Of a stretch of 64,000 bases of DNA, positions 49,694-59,142 are shown piece by piece. The DNA comes from JBKPNX01 sp046732855 (GTDB lineage: Bacteria; Pseudomonadota; Alphaproteobacteria; Geminicoccales; Geminicoccaceae). A program made the position numbers and the translations under genes. Where the stretch lies: assembly GCA_046732855.1 (NCBI GenBank), contig JBKPNX010000087.1:8976-72975 (forward strand), read 5' to 3'. Positions within the stretch are counted from its first letter, which is position 1. Each line of letters opens with the position of its first letter. The notes beneath the pieces are model-generated. The model saw only the letters and a program-made list of their open reading frames with translations. It was not told the origin of the DNA and did no database searches.

Positions 49694-52510
49694 ATGACGA
49701 CCGACTATCGGGCCACGGTGTTCTTGCCCAACACGTCGTTTCCGATGCGCGCGAATTTGCCGACGCGCGAGCCCGAGCTGCTGGAGCGGTGGCAGCGACT
49801 GGACATCTACCGCCGGCTGCGCGCCGCCGCCGCCGGGCGCGAGAAGTTCATCCTGCACGATGGCCCCCCTTACGCGAACGGCCATCTGCACATGGGCACC
49901 GCGCTCAACAAGATCCTCAAGGACGTGGTCAACCGCAGCCAGCAGATGCTGGGCAAGGACGCGGTCTACGTTCCGGGCTGGGACTGTCACGGCCTGCCGA
50001 TCGAATGGCAGATCGAGCAGCGCTACCGCCAGGCGGGCAAGGACAAGGATGCCGTGCCGATCACCGAGTTCCGGCGCGAGTGCCGCGAGTTCGCGGCGCA
50101 TTGGATTGATGTCCAGCGCAGCGAGTTCAAGCGCCTCGGCGTGGTCGGCGACTGGGACCATCCCTACACCACCATGGAGCACCAGGCCGAGGCGGGGATC
50201 TATCGCGAACTCGGCAAGTTCCTGCTGTCCGGCCAGCTGTACCGCGGCAAGAAGTCGGTGATGTGGTCGGTCGTGGAGAAGACCGCGCTCGCGGAGGCCG
50301 AGGTCGAGTACCGCGACCACACCTCGACCACGATCGTGGTCCGCTTCCCGGTGGTCGAGCCCGCGCATCCCGCGCTGGCCGGCGCCTCAGTCGTGATCTG
50401 GACCACCACGCCCTGGACGATGCCCGGCAACCGTGCGGTCGCGTACGGCGAGGAAATCGAGTACCGGGTGATCGAGGTGACCGCGGTCGCCGCCGGCTCG
50501 CTCGCCCGCGTCGGCGAACGGCTGGTGCTCGCGGCGCGCCTAGTCGACCAGGTGGCCGAGGAGGCGCAGATCAGCGGCTATCGGACGATCGCCGATCTGG
50601 CGGGCAGGGATCTCGCCGGCACGGTCCTGCGTCATCCCCTGCGCGGCAAGGGCTACGACTTCGCGGTGCCGCTGCTCGCCGGTAATTTCGTCAGCGCCGA
50701 GGAAGGCACGGGCTTCGTCCACGTCGCGCCCTCGCACGGCGCCGACGACTTCGAGCTCGGCGCCAGGCATGGTCTTGAGGTGCCCGACGCGGTCGCCGAG
50801 GACGGCCACTACACGGACGCGGTGCCGCTGTTCGCGGGCACTCACGTGTTCGAGGCCGCCGAGCCAGTGATCGCGGCGCTGCTGGGGAGCGGCACCCTGC
50901 TCGCCCGCGGCACGCTGGTGCACAGCTATCCCCATTCCTGGCGCTCCAAGGCGCCGCTGATCTTCCGCGCGACCCCGCAGTGGTTCATCCCGATGGACGG
51001 GGCCGGACGGCTGCGCGCGATCGCGCTCGCCGCAATCGAGGCGACCCGCTGGGTGCCGCCCCAAGGCAGGAATCGCATCCGCGGCATGGTCGAGGCGCGC
51101 CCCGACTGGTGCATCTCGCGCCAGCGCGCCTGGGGCGTGCCGATCGCGGTGTTCGTGCACAAGGCGAGCAGCGAGGTGCTGCGCGATCCCGAGGTGGTCG
51201 AGCGCATCGCGCGCGCGTTCGAGCGCCACGGCACCGACGCCTGGTATACGCACGACCCGGCTGAGTTCCTCGGCCAGGAGCGGGATCCCGCGGACTATGA
51301 GCAGGTGATGGACATCGTGGATGTCTGGTTCGAGTCCGGCTCGACCCACGCCACGGTGCTCGAGCGGCGGCCCGAGCTCAAGTGGCCGGCCACGCTCTAT
51401 CTCGAGGGCTCGGACCAGCACCGCGGCTGGTTCCACTCGTCGCTGCTCGAGAGCTGCGGCACGCGCGGCCGCGCGCCCTACGATACCGTGCTGACCCACG
51501 GCTTCGTGGTCGACGCCGAGGGCCGCAAGATGTCGAAGTCGCTCGGCAACGTGATCTCGCCGCTCGACCTGATGAAGACCATGGGCGCCGACATCCTGCG
51601 CCTGTGGACGGTGTCCGCCGACTATGCCGAGGATCTTCGCATCGGCGACCAGATCCTGGCCGGGCAGGGCGACGCTTATCGCCGGCTGCGCAACACGCTG
51701 CGGTTCCTGCTCGGCAATCTGGCCGAGTTCAGCGAGGCGGAGCGGCTGCCCTACGCCCGCATGCCGGAGCTGGAGCGGTGGGTGCTCCATCGCCTGAGCG
51801 AGCTCGACCGGCTGGTGCGCGAGTGCAACGCGGCGTTCGACTTTCCGCGGCTGTACTCGGCGCTGCACAATTTCTGCGCAACCGACCTGTCCGCCTTCTA
51901 CTTCGACGTGCGCAAGGACACGCTGTACTGCGACCGGCCGGACAGCGTCCGCCGGCGTGCCGCGCGCACCGTGCTCGACCAGCTGTTCCACTGCCTGGTG
52001 ACCTGGCTGGCGCCGGTCCTCGTGTTCACCGCGGAGGAAGCCTGGCTCAACCGGTTCCCGTCCGAACAAGAGAGCGTGCACCTGCACCGGTTTCCCGAGC
52101 TCCCGTCCGAGTGGCACGACGCGGCGCTCGGCGACCGCTGGGAACGCGTCCGCCAGATCCGCCGGGTGGTGACCGGGGCGCTCGAGGTCGAGCGCCGGGA
52201 CAAGCGGATCGGCTCCTCGCTCGAGGCGGCGCCGCAGGTGTTCCTCGCCGCCGCGGATGCCGAGCTGCTGGCCGGCCTCGATCTCGCCGAGCTGGCGATC
52301 ACAAGTGGCATCGAGCTGCGCACCGGCGCGCCGCCCGCGGGCGCGTTCACGCTGGATGACGTGCAGGGCGTCGGGGTGGTGCCGGCGTTCGCTGCCGGGC
52401 GCAAGTGCGCGCGTTGCTGGCAGGTGCTGCCCGAAGTCGGCGAGCAGCCGGCGGCGTTCGATCTGTGCCGCCGCTGCGTCGATGCGGTCGCGGCGCTGGC
52501 GGCGGCGTGA
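49694..52510 (+). CDS. ileS: Isoleucine--tRNA ligase
   Basis: A 938-residue class I aminoacyl-tRNA synthetase charging tRNA(Ile). It has the HIGH-type motif in GPPYANGHLHMG near residue 60, WTTTPWTMPGN at the start of the editing domain, the KMSKS loop GRKMSKSLGN near 610, the anticodon-binding domain, and a C-terminal zinc finger CARC...CRRC near 903, as in the bacterial E. coli-like form. The ATG at 49694 follows GGGGAGCGCCGGTG; a start 36 bases upstream is unlikely. It is followed by lspA, the usual arrangement in Proteobacteria; ribF is not present upstream here. Confidence 0.97.
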   Translation: MTTDYRATVFLPNTSFPMRANLPTREPELLERWQRLDIYRRLRAAAAGREKFILHDGPPYANGHLHMGTALNKILKDVVNRSQQMLGKDAVYVPGWDCHGLPIEWQIEQRYRQAGKDKDAVPITEFRRECREFAAHWIDVQRSEFKRLGVVGDWDHPYTTMEHQAEAGIYRELGKFLLSGQLYRGKKSVMWSVVEKTALAEAEVEYRDHTSTTIVVRFPVVEPAHPALAGASVVIWTTTPWTMPGNRAVAYGEEIEYRVIEVTAVAAGSLARVGERLVLAARLVDQVAEEAQISGYRTIADLAGRDLAGTVLRHPLRGKGYDFAVPLLAGNFVSAEEGTGFVHVAPSHGADDFELGARHGLEVPDAVAEDGHYTDAVPLFAGTHVFEAAEPVIAALLGSGTLLARGTLVHSYPHSWRSKAPLIFRATPQWFIPMDGAGRLRAIALAAIEATRWVPPQGRNRIRGMVEARPDWCISRQRAWGVPIAVFVHKASSEVLRDPEVVERIARAFERHGTDAWYTHDPAEFLGQERDPADYEQVMDIVDVWFESGSTHATVLERRPELKWPATLYLEGSDQHRGWFHSSLLESCGTRGRAPYDTVLTHGFVVDAEGRKMSKSLGNVISPLDLMKTMGADILRLWTVSADYAEDLRIGDQILAGQGDAYRRLRNTLRFLLGNLAEFSEAERLPYARMPELERWVLHRLSELDRLVRECNAAFDFPRLYSALHNFCATDLSAFYFDVRKDTLYCDRPDSVRRRAARTVLDQLFHCLVTWLAPVLVFTAEEAWLNRFPSEQESVHLHRFPELPSEWHDAALGDRWERVRQIRRVVTGALEVERRDKRIGSSLEAAPQVFLAAADAELLAGLDLAELAITSGIELRTGAPPAGAFTLDDVQGVGVVPAFAAGRKCARCWQVLPEVGEQPAAFDLCRRCVDAVAALAAA

Positions 52511-52531
52511 GCGCGGCACCGCTCGCCCGCG

Positions 52532-52993
52532 ATGCTGCATCTCGGTCTGGTGGTCGCCGCCGGGGTCGTCGTTCTGGATCAGCTGAGCAAGTGGGCGGTC
52601 CTCTCCTGGCTGGACCGCGACATCGCGCTGACACCGTTCTTTAACCTCGTTCTGGTTTGGAACAAGGGCGTGAGCTTCGGCATGTTCGATTCGGGCGGCG
52701 CGCTCGCGCCCTGGCTTCTCTCAGGCCTGGCGCTCGCCGTGGTGATCGCGCTGCTGGTCTGGCTGAGGGGTGTGGAGCATCCATTGACCGCGGTCGGGCT
52801 CGGACTGATCATCGGCGGCGCCCTCGGCAACGTGATCGACCGGGTGCGCTTTGGCGCGGTGGTCGATTTCCTCGACGCCCATGCGCTGGGCTGGCACTGG
52901 CCCGCGTTCAACGTTGCGGACAGCGCGATCTGCATCGGCGCGGCGTTGTTGCTGGTCGATGGCTTGCTGATGCATCGTCACCACAGTACATAA
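52532..52993 (+). CDS. lspA: Lipoprotein signal peptidase (signal peptidase II)
   Basis: A 153-residue inner-membrane aspartyl protease that removes the signal peptide of diacylglyceryl-modified prolipoproteins. Four transmembrane segments are visible, with the catalytic blocks GNVIDRVRFGAVVDF near residue 97 and FNVADSAICIGA near 128, each supplying one catalytic Asp, plus the N-terminal VVVLDQLSKW. It starts 21 bases after ileS. The lipoprotein encoded next is a natural substrate. Confidence 0.96.
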   Translation: MLHLGLVVAAGVVVLDQLSKWAVLSWLDRDIALTPFFNLVLVWNKGVSFGMFDSGGALAPWLLSGLALAVVIALLVWLRGVEHPLTAVGLGLIIGGALGNVIDRVRFGAVVDFLDAHALGWHWPAFNVADSAICIGAALLLVDGLLMHRHHST

Positions 52994-53078
52994 CGGCTGC
53001 TGAACCTCCGTTCGCGAGCCGGCCGGGCGACTTGGCCGCCCGGGCCCGGGCACGAAGGGCAGTCGGGAGGATTTGATC

Positions 53079-53705
53079 GTGCGATGCGCGCTGGGAATCG
53101 GAGTGTCGATCGCCGCTTTGTCGATCTTGACCGCGTGCGGCCGGGGGCAGGTACAGGATGCCCTGGGCATGGGCAAGCGGTCGCCTGACGAGTTTTCTGT
53201 GGTCAGCCGCGCGCCCTTGATCCTGCCCCCCGATTACGGCTTGCGGCCGCCGGGCTCGGGCGAAAGCCGGCCTGGGGTCGACACGCCGTCGGAACAGGCG
53301 CGCGCCAGCCTGACCGGCGGCGAGCTGCAGCAACCCGCGGGCACCGCGCCGGGGCGCACGGATCGGGAGATGGTTTCGGCCGTGTTCGACGAGCGCGGCG
53401 ACGCGACGAGCTCGGGCGAACGCGCGCTGGTCGCTGAGGCGACGACCGCTCCGGTCGATCCTCAGATTCGCCGCCGGATCGCCGAGGAGAACATGCAGCT
53501 AGCCGAGGTGGAACAGGCGCTGTTCACCCGGCTGGTGAAGTGGACCGAGCCGAACACCCTCGCGGTCTCGGTCGACCCGGTCGCTGAGACCGAGCGGCTC
53601 AGGACCAACCGGGCGGGAGGCAAGCCCCCGACCGAGGGCGAATCGCCGGTGATCACGCAGCGCCGCCAGAGCGTGCTCCAGGGCTGGCTATCGGAGGTGT
53701 TTTGA
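53079..53705 (+). CDS. DUF3035 family lipoprotein
   Basis: A 208-residue probable lipoprotein: a short signal peptide with lipobox LTAC near residue 18, followed by the DUF3035 signature PDEFSVVSRAPLILPPDYGLRPP. The rest is low-complexity and polar. The family lies between lspA and M16 peptidase genes in many Alphaproteobacteria; its role is not established. I prefer the GTG at 53079 (eight bases after GGGAGG) to the TTG at 53073. The stop overlaps the TTG start of the first M16 gene. Confidence 0.88.
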   Translation: MRCALGIGVSIAALSILTACGRGQVQDALGMGKRSPDEFSVVSRAPLILPPDYGLRPPGSGESRPGVDTPSEQARASLTGGELQQPAGTAPGRTDREMVSAVFDERGDATSSGERALVAEATTAPVDPQIRRRIAEENMQLAEVEQALFTRLVKWTEPNTLAVSVDPVAETERLRTNRAGGKPPTEGESPVITQRRQSVLQGWLSEVF

Positions 53706-55141
53706 CCGCACATCGACCCAAGCTCCCGGCCGCGTGCCTCGGCGTGGCACTCGCCTTGACCACGGTGGCCGGCAAGCCCGCGCGGTCCGCCTTGTTCAAC
53801 CCCGAGACCTTCACCCTCGACAATGGCATGCAGGTGGTGGTCGTGACCAACCGGCGCGCGCCGGTCGTGTCCCACCACGTCTGGTACAAGGTCGGCTCGG
53901 CCGACAGTCCCTACGGCAAGTCGGGGCTCGCGCACTTCCTCGAACATCTCATGTTCAAGGGCACCGAGAGCTTGGCGCCCGGGGAGTTCTCGCGCATCGT
54001 CGCGCGCAACGGCGGCAACGAGAACGCGTTCACCGGCCCCGACTACACCGGCTACTTCCAGACCATCGCCAGGGATCGCCTCGAGCTGGTCATGCAGATG
54101 GAGGCCGATCGCATGACCAACCTGAAGCTCGGCGAGCAGGAAGTGCTGAACGAGCGCAATGTCGTGCTCGAGGAGCGTTCGCAGCGGGTCGACAACGATC
54201 CCGGCTCACGCCTGAGCGAGCAACTGAACGCGACCCAGTACTACCACCATCCGTATCGCATTCCGGTGATCGGCTGGCGGCACGAGATTGAGAGCTACAA
54301 CCGCGAGGACGCGCTCGCCTTCTACCACACCTGGTACGCGCCCAACAATGCGGTGCTGATCGTGGCCGGCGACATCGACGCCGCCGAGCTGCGGCCGCTC
54401 GCCGAGAAATACTATGGGGTGATTCCGGCGCATCCGATTCCGCCGCGCGTCCGGGTCAAGGAGCCGTCCCAGGAGGCGGTGCGCGACGTCGTGCTCAGCG
54501 ATCCGCGCGTGCAGCAGCCGTCGTGGATCCGCTCGTATCTGGCGCCGAGCTTCAACGCCGGCGCGACCGAGCACGCCTATCCGCTCGAGGTTCTCGCCGA
54601 GATCTTCGGCGGCACCAGCACCTCGCGCCTTTACCGCTCGCTGGTGATCGACCAGAAGCTCGCGACCTCGGCCGGCGCGTTCTACCGCGGCAGCTCGCTC
54701 GACCTGACCACGTTCCGGATCTACGCCACGCCCCGACCGGAGATCACGCTCGACGAGCTCGAGGCGGCGATCGGGGCCGAACTCGAGCGACTGAAGGAGG
54801 AGCCGATCACCGATCAGGAAGTCGAGCGCGCCACGCGCCGTCTGGTGGCCGAGGCGACTTACGCCCAGGACAGCCTGAGCACCGCGGTGCGCAGCTTCGG
54901 CGTGGCGCTCGCCACCGGGCGCACCGTCGAGGACGTCGAGGCGTGGCCCGAGCGGATCGGCGCGGTCACCGCAGCGCAGGTCAATGCCGCGGCCGCGCAC
55001 GTGTTCCGGCCCGAAATCTCGGTCACCGGCCGTCTCCTGCCGGCGCCGCAGCAGGTCGCCGGCCCCGCGCCGATGCCGGCCGCCCCGCCCGGAGCGCTCA
55101 CCGGCGATCGCGAAATCGGCGCGGAGCGGGACTCTCAATGA
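53702..55141 (+). CDS. M16 family zinc metallopeptidase, catalytic subunit
   Basis: A 479-residue exported protease of the pitrilysin/processing-peptidase family. A signal peptide (CLGVALALTTVAGKPARS) precedes TLDNGMQVVVVTNRRAPVVSHHVWYKVGSADSP and the inverted zinc motif HFLEHLMFKGTE near residue 80, with the distal Glu in a downstream ERNVVLEERSQRVDN helix. It belongs to the periplasmic paired M16 proteins of Alphaproteobacteria. TTG at 53702 is the start, preceded by GGAGG and overlapping the lipoprotein stop. It ends in ATGA with the second M16 gene. Confidence 0.94.
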   Translation: MTAHRPKLPAACLGVALALTTVAGKPARSALFNPETFTLDNGMQVVVVTNRRAPVVSHHVWYKVGSADSPYGKSGLAHFLEHLMFKGTESLAPGEFSRIVARNGGNENAFTGPDYTGYFQTIARDRLELVMQMEADRMTNLKLGEQEVLNERNVVLEERSQRVDNDPGSRLSEQLNATQYYHHPYRIPVIGWRHEIESYNREDALAFYHTWYAPNNAVLIVAGDIDAAELRPLAEKYYGVIPAHPIPPRVRVKEPSQEAVRDVVLSDPRVQQPSWIRSYLAPSFNAGATEHAYPLEVLAEIFGGTSTSRLYRSLVIDQKLATSAGAFYRGSSLDLTTFRIYATPRPEITLDELEAAIGAELERLKEEPITDQEVERATRRLVAEATYAQDSLSTAVRSFGVALATGRTVEDVEAWPERIGAVTAAQVNAAAAHVFRPEISVTGRLLPAPQQVAGPAPMPAAPPGALTGDREIGAERDSQ

Positions 55142-56463
55142 CTGATGCGTGGCGACGTGCGCTGGCATCCGTGGTGACGATCGGGCTGCTCGGCATGGCC
55201 TCGGCCGGCCGCGCCGCGAGCAAGGTCGAGCGCGTGGTCAGCCCGGGCGGGATCGCGGCCTACCTGATTCGCGAGCCCTCGATCCCGTTTTTGTCGCTCG
55301 CCCTGCACTTCAGGGGCGGCTCGGCCCTCGACCCGACGGGCAAGGAAGGGCTCGCCCACATGGTCTCGGGCCTGCTCGACGAGGGTGCCGGCGACCTGGA
55401 CAGCCAGGCGTTTCGGGTCGAGCTGGAGGACCGGGCGATCCGCCTGTCGTTCGAGGCCGGCCGCGACGAGTTCAGCGGCCAGCTCAAGACGTTGACCGTC
55501 GAGCGGGAGCGCGCGTTCGAGCTGCTCGGCCTGGCGCTGAGCGAGCCCCGGTTCGATCCGGAGCCGGTCGAGCGGATCCGGCAGCAGATCCAGGCCGAGC
55601 TGCGTCGGCGCGCCGAGGATCCGGATTATCTGGCGTCGCGGACCTGGTTCGAGACGGCGTTCCCCGATCACCCGTACGGCCGGCCGGTGCAAGGCACGGC
55701 CGAGAGCCTGAGCAACCTCACGAGCGACGATCTGCGGCAGTTCGTCCGGGATCGGCTGGCCAAGGACAATCTCGTGGTCGGCGTCGCCGGCGACGTGACC
55801 GCCGCGGAACTCGGGCCGCTGCTCGACCGCGCGTTCGGCGGCCTGCCGGCGACCAGCGCGCCGGTCGAGGTGGCGCAGGCCCAGCCCGCCCTGGGCAGGA
55901 CGGTGGTCGTGCGCAAGGGCGTGCCGCAGAGCCAGGTGATGTTCGGTCAGGAGGGCCTCGCGCGCGCCGACCCGGATTTTTACGCCGCGTACGTCGCCAA
56001 CCACATCCTGGGCGGCGGCGGCTTCGGCTCGCGCCTGACCGACGAGGTGCGTGAGAAGCGCGGGCTCGCCTATTCGGTGTACAGCTATCTCTACCCGATG
56101 GACCATGCCCCGCTCTGGATCGGCGGTCTCGGCACGGCCAATGCCGCGGTCGGCGAGTCGATCCGTCTGGTGCGCGACGAGATCGCGCGCATGGCCGCGG
56201 GCGACGTCGACGGCGCGGCGCTCGCCGACGCCAAGACCTACCTGACCGGCTCGTTTCCGCTGCGCCTGACCAGCAACGATCAGATCGCGAGCATGCTGGT
56301 CAGCATGCAGGTCGACAACCTGGGCAGCGACTATCTCGAGCGGCGCAACGGCTACATCGAGGCGGTGACCTCGGACGACGTGCAGCGCGCGGCCAAGCGC
56401 CTGTACCATCCCGACCGACTGCTGACGGTGGTGGTCGGCGATCCGGCTGGTCTCGAGGGCTGA
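55138..56463 (+). CDS. M16 family protein, non-catalytic partner
   Basis: A 441-residue exported M16-fold protein (signal peptide SVVTIGLLGMASAGRA). At the place of the zinc motif it reads GLAHMVSGLLDEGA, so the HxxEH residues are missing and it should be catalytically inactive. It keeps the C-terminal M16 region, including SRLTDEVREKRGLAYSVYSYLYP, which binds substrate in trans in two-subunit M16 peptidases. Overlap with the catalytic partner (ATGA) supports a heterodimer. Confidence 0.93.
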   Translation: MTDAWRRALASVVTIGLLGMASAGRAASKVERVVSPGGIAAYLIREPSIPFLSLALHFRGGSALDPTGKEGLAHMVSGLLDEGAGDLDSQAFRVELEDRAIRLSFEAGRDEFSGQLKTLTVERERAFELLGLALSEPRFDPEPVERIRQQIQAELRRRAEDPDYLASRTWFETAFPDHPYGRPVQGTAESLSNLTSDDLRQFVRDRLAKDNLVVGVAGDVTAAELGPLLDRAFGGLPATSAPVEVAQAQPALGRTVVVRKGVPQSQVMFGQEGLARADPDFYAAYVANHILGGGGFGSRLTDEVREKRGLAYSVYSYLYPMDHAPLWIGGLGTANAAVGESIRLVRDEIARMAAGDVDGAALADAKTYLTGSFPLRLTSNDQIASMLVSMQVDNLGSDYLERRNGYIEAVTSDDVQRAAKRLYHPDRLLTVVVGDPAGLEG

Positions 56464-56636
56464 GCGCGCCGTTCCCGCATCCGCCCGGTATCGGGGCCGG
56501 GGGCATCGTCGGCTGCGGGCAGGCCGCGAACCGCAACCGGCCCGAGCGGTGCGGCTGGCTTCGGCGACACCTTGCCTGAACTCCGGCCGCGGGGCATGCT
56601 TCTCGACGCCAGACGGCGCCGCCCTGCGGAGCACCA

Positions 56637-58421
56637 GTGCCAGCCATCCGCCCCCTGCCTCCAGGCGTGGTCAACCGGATCGCCGCCGGTGAGGTGATCG
56701 AGCGGCCCGCGTCCGCGGTCAAGGAGCTGGTCGAGAACGCGATCGACGCCGGCGCGACGCGAATCGCGGTCGAGCTGAGCGGCGGCGGCCGCGCGCTGAT
56801 CGCGGTCACCGACGACGGCTGCGGCATCGCGCCGGACCAGCTGGCGCTCGCGGTGCAGCGCCACGCCACCTCCAAGCTCGACGACGACGAGTTGATCCGG
56901 ATCACCCTGCTCGGCTTTCGCGGCGAGGCGCTGGCCGCGCTCGCCGGGGTGAGCCGGCTGCGCATCATCAGCCGGCCGCGGGGCCAGGAGCACGCCTTTG
57001 TCCTCGACGTCGAGGCCGGCGTGGCAGCGCCGCCGGCGCCGGCGGCGGGCGCGTTCGGCACCCGGGTCGAGGTGCGCGATCTGTTCTTCGCCACTCCCGC
57101 GCGCCTCAAGTTCCTGAAGTCCGACCGCGCCGAGCAGCTGGCCGCGCGCGAGGCGCTCGAGCGCCTGGCGATGGCCTATCCGGGCGTCGCCTTCGCCTTG
57201 CACGCCGACGGCCGGCGCGTGCTCGCGCTCGACGCGTCGGGCGCGGATCCGTTCGAGCGCACCCGCGCCCGCCTGCGCCAGCTCATGGGCCGCGCGTTCG
57301 CCGACGATGCCCCCGCACTCGAGGTCGAGCGCGATGGCGTGCGCCTGTCGGGCCTGATCGGCCTGCCCGATGCCAGCCACAACTCGGCGCGCTTCCAGCA
57401 TCTGTTCGTCAACCGCCGGCCGGTGCAGGACCGCCTGCTCAAGGGCGCCCTGCGCGCCGCTTATGGCGATCTGGTCGCGCGCGACCGCCAGCCGATGGCC
57501 GCCCTGTTCCTGCAGCTCGCGCCCGAGGAGGTCGACGTCAACGTCCATCCGACCAAGGCGGAGGTGCGCTTTCGCGCGCCCGCGCTGGTGCGCGGCCTGC
57601 TGATCGGCGCGGTCAGGCAACGTCTCGCCGCCGCCGGCTGCCAACCCTCGAGCGCGCTCAGCGCGACCGCGCTCGGGGCGTTCCGGCCCGGCGATATGGC
57701 CCCTGGGAGGCAGCTGGCGGGCGGTCTCGCTGAAGCCGCGGTCGCCTATCAGGCGCCGCTCGCCCCGGAGCGCTTCGCGGTGGGGCCGCCCGCCGCCCGC
57801 GGCGACGATGGCGCGCGCGAGGACGCGGTGCCGCTCGAGGGGTACCCGCTCGGCGCCGCGCGCACCCAGCTGCACGACAACTACATCGTGGCGCAGACCG
57901 AAAGCGGCCTGGTCCTGGTCGACCAGCACGCGGCACACGAGCGGCTGGTGTACGAGCGGATGAAGGCGGCGCTCGGGGTCGGCGGGGTGCCGCGCCAGGG
58001 CCTGCTGCTGCCCGAGGTGGTGGAACTCGACCCGGCGGAGGTCGAGCTCGTGCTCAACCGGCGTGACGAGCTGGCGTCGCTCGGTCTGACGGTCGAGCCA
58101 TTCGGCGACGGGGCGCTCCTGGTGCGGGAGGTGCCGGCGCTGCTGGGCAGCCCGGACGTGCCCGCGCTGATCCGCGCGCTCGCCCGGGACCTCGCCGAGA
58201 TCGATCAGGCGCGCAGCCTGCAGGGGGCGCTCGAGCAGGTCTGCGCGACGCTCGCCTGCCACGGCAGCGTGCGGGCCGGCCGCCGGCTCACGCTGGCCGA
58301 GATGAACGCGCTCTTGCGCGAGATGGAGGCGACCCCGAACAGCGGTCAATGCAACCACGGCCGGCCGACTTACGTCACCCTGTCGCGGGCCGACATCGAG
58401 CGGCTGTTCGCGCGCCGCTGA
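56637..58421 (+). CDS. mutL: DNA mismatch repair protein MutL (endonuclease-type)
   Basis: A 594-residue mismatch-repair protein. The N-terminal GHKL ATPase has IAAGEVIERPASAVKELVENAIDAGA near residue 15, DDGCGI, and FRGEALAAL with GTRVEVRDLFFATPARLKFLKS. The C-terminal dimerisation domain carries DQHAAHERLVYE near residue 428, which fits the DQHA(X)2E(X)4E endonuclease motif, as well as ACHGSV and HGRPT. MutL thus nicks DNA itself, as expected in a lineage without MutH. The start is GTG at 56637 after CGGAG. It may be cotranscribed with the M16 pair upstream (173-base gap). Confidence 0.96.
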   Translation: MPAIRPLPPGVVNRIAAGEVIERPASAVKELVENAIDAGATRIAVELSGGGRALIAVTDDGCGIAPDQLALAVQRHATSKLDDDELIRITLLGFRGEALAALAGVSRLRIISRPRGQEHAFVLDVEAGVAAPPAPAAGAFGTRVEVRDLFFATPARLKFLKSDRAEQLAAREALERLAMAYPGVAFALHADGRRVLALDASGADPFERTRARLRQLMGRAFADDAPALEVERDGVRLSGLIGLPDASHNSARFQHLFVNRRPVQDRLLKGALRAAYGDLVARDRQPMAALFLQLAPEEVDVNVHPTKAEVRFRAPALVRGLLIGAVRQRLAAAGCQPSSALSATALGAFRPGDMAPGRQLAGGLAEAAVAYQAPLAPERFAVGPPAARGDDGAREDAVPLEGYPLGAARTQLHDNYIVAQTESGLVLVDQHAAHERLVYERMKAALGVGGVPRQGLLLPEVVELDPAEVELVLNRRDELASLGLTVEPFGDGALLVREVPALLGSPDVPALIRALARDLAEIDQARSLQGALEQVCATLACHGSVRAGRRLTLAEMNALLREMEATPNSGQCNHGRPTYVTLSRADIERLFARR

Positions 58422-58535
58422 AGTGCGCCAAAAGGACCGCCGGACCGCGTGCCGCGAGCCCTGGACAAGCCAGGAAGGCTGGCCCACATAAGGGCAGCGC
58501 CTCGTCTGCTCACCACGCCCGTCCGGAGCCGTTCC

Positions 58536-58874
58536 TTGACCTACGTCGTGATCGAAGCCTGCATCAAATGCAAGTACATGGATTGCGTCGAGGTGTGCCC
58601 GGTCGACTGTTTCTACGAGGGCGCGAACATGCTGGTGATCAACCCGGACGAGTGCATCGACTGCGGCGTATGCGAGCCGGAGTGCCCGGTCGAGGCAATC
58701 CTGCCCGACACCGAGGAAGAAGCCGAGAAGTGGCTCGAGCTGAATCGAGAGTATTCCACCGGTCCCTGGCCCAATATCACGCGCAAAGGCCCGCCGCCGC
58801 CCGATGCGGATGACTTCAAAGACGAGCCGGACAAGTTTGCCAAATACTTCAGCCCCGAGCCGGGGCAGAGCTGA
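58536..58874 (+). CDS. fdxA: Seven-iron ferredoxin FdxA
   Basis: A 112-residue electron carrier with two clusters: the CIKCKYMDCVEVCPVDCFYEG segment for the [3Fe-4S]/[4Fe-4S] pair and CIDCGVCEPECPVEAI for the second site, then the long C-terminal tail usual for FdxA (EEAEKWLELNREYS, then NITRKGPPP). I chose TTG at 58536, seven bases after GGAG, since the family starts with MTYVV; upstream in-frame codons give an unrelated extension. It precedes carD, a common alphaproteobacterial pairing. Confidence 0.93.
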   Translation: MTYVVIEACIKCKYMDCVEVCPVDCFYEGANMLVINPDECIDCGVCEPECPVEAILPDTEEEAEKWLELNREYSTGPWPNITRKGPPPPDADDFKDEPDKFAKYFSPEPGQS

Positions 58875-59142
58875 GCGACCGTCGGCGGCGGCGCGCATCT
58901 GGCATACGTGGTTTGCGACGACGTAGCGACAATGCGCGGCTGTGCGCCGCGCAATTCAGAGGGCTGTCCTTTCAGGTCGAAACGTGCTATCAATCTTTAT
59001 CGTTAATTTTAACCAACAAGGGACGGCTGGACTCCGGCGGCTCAGGCCGTCGCGGAGCCGGGGGAGAACGTCGCCGTGGCGATCGCGCCCGCGTGCCACA
59101 TGGCGAGCGCTAACTGACCGAGAAGGTGGGAGTACGACTGAG

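Noticed and set aside
49506..49694. 62-codon frame as a real gene
   Set aside because: No ribosome site beyond a weak GGAATGG context and arginine/alanine-rich composition as in chance frames; kept only as an uncertain leader feature among the findings.
58934..58952. Perfect 7-bp inverted repeat after fdxA as terminator
   Set aside because: No T-run follows on either strand and it lies 60 bases past the stop; it may be incidental in GC-rich DNA.
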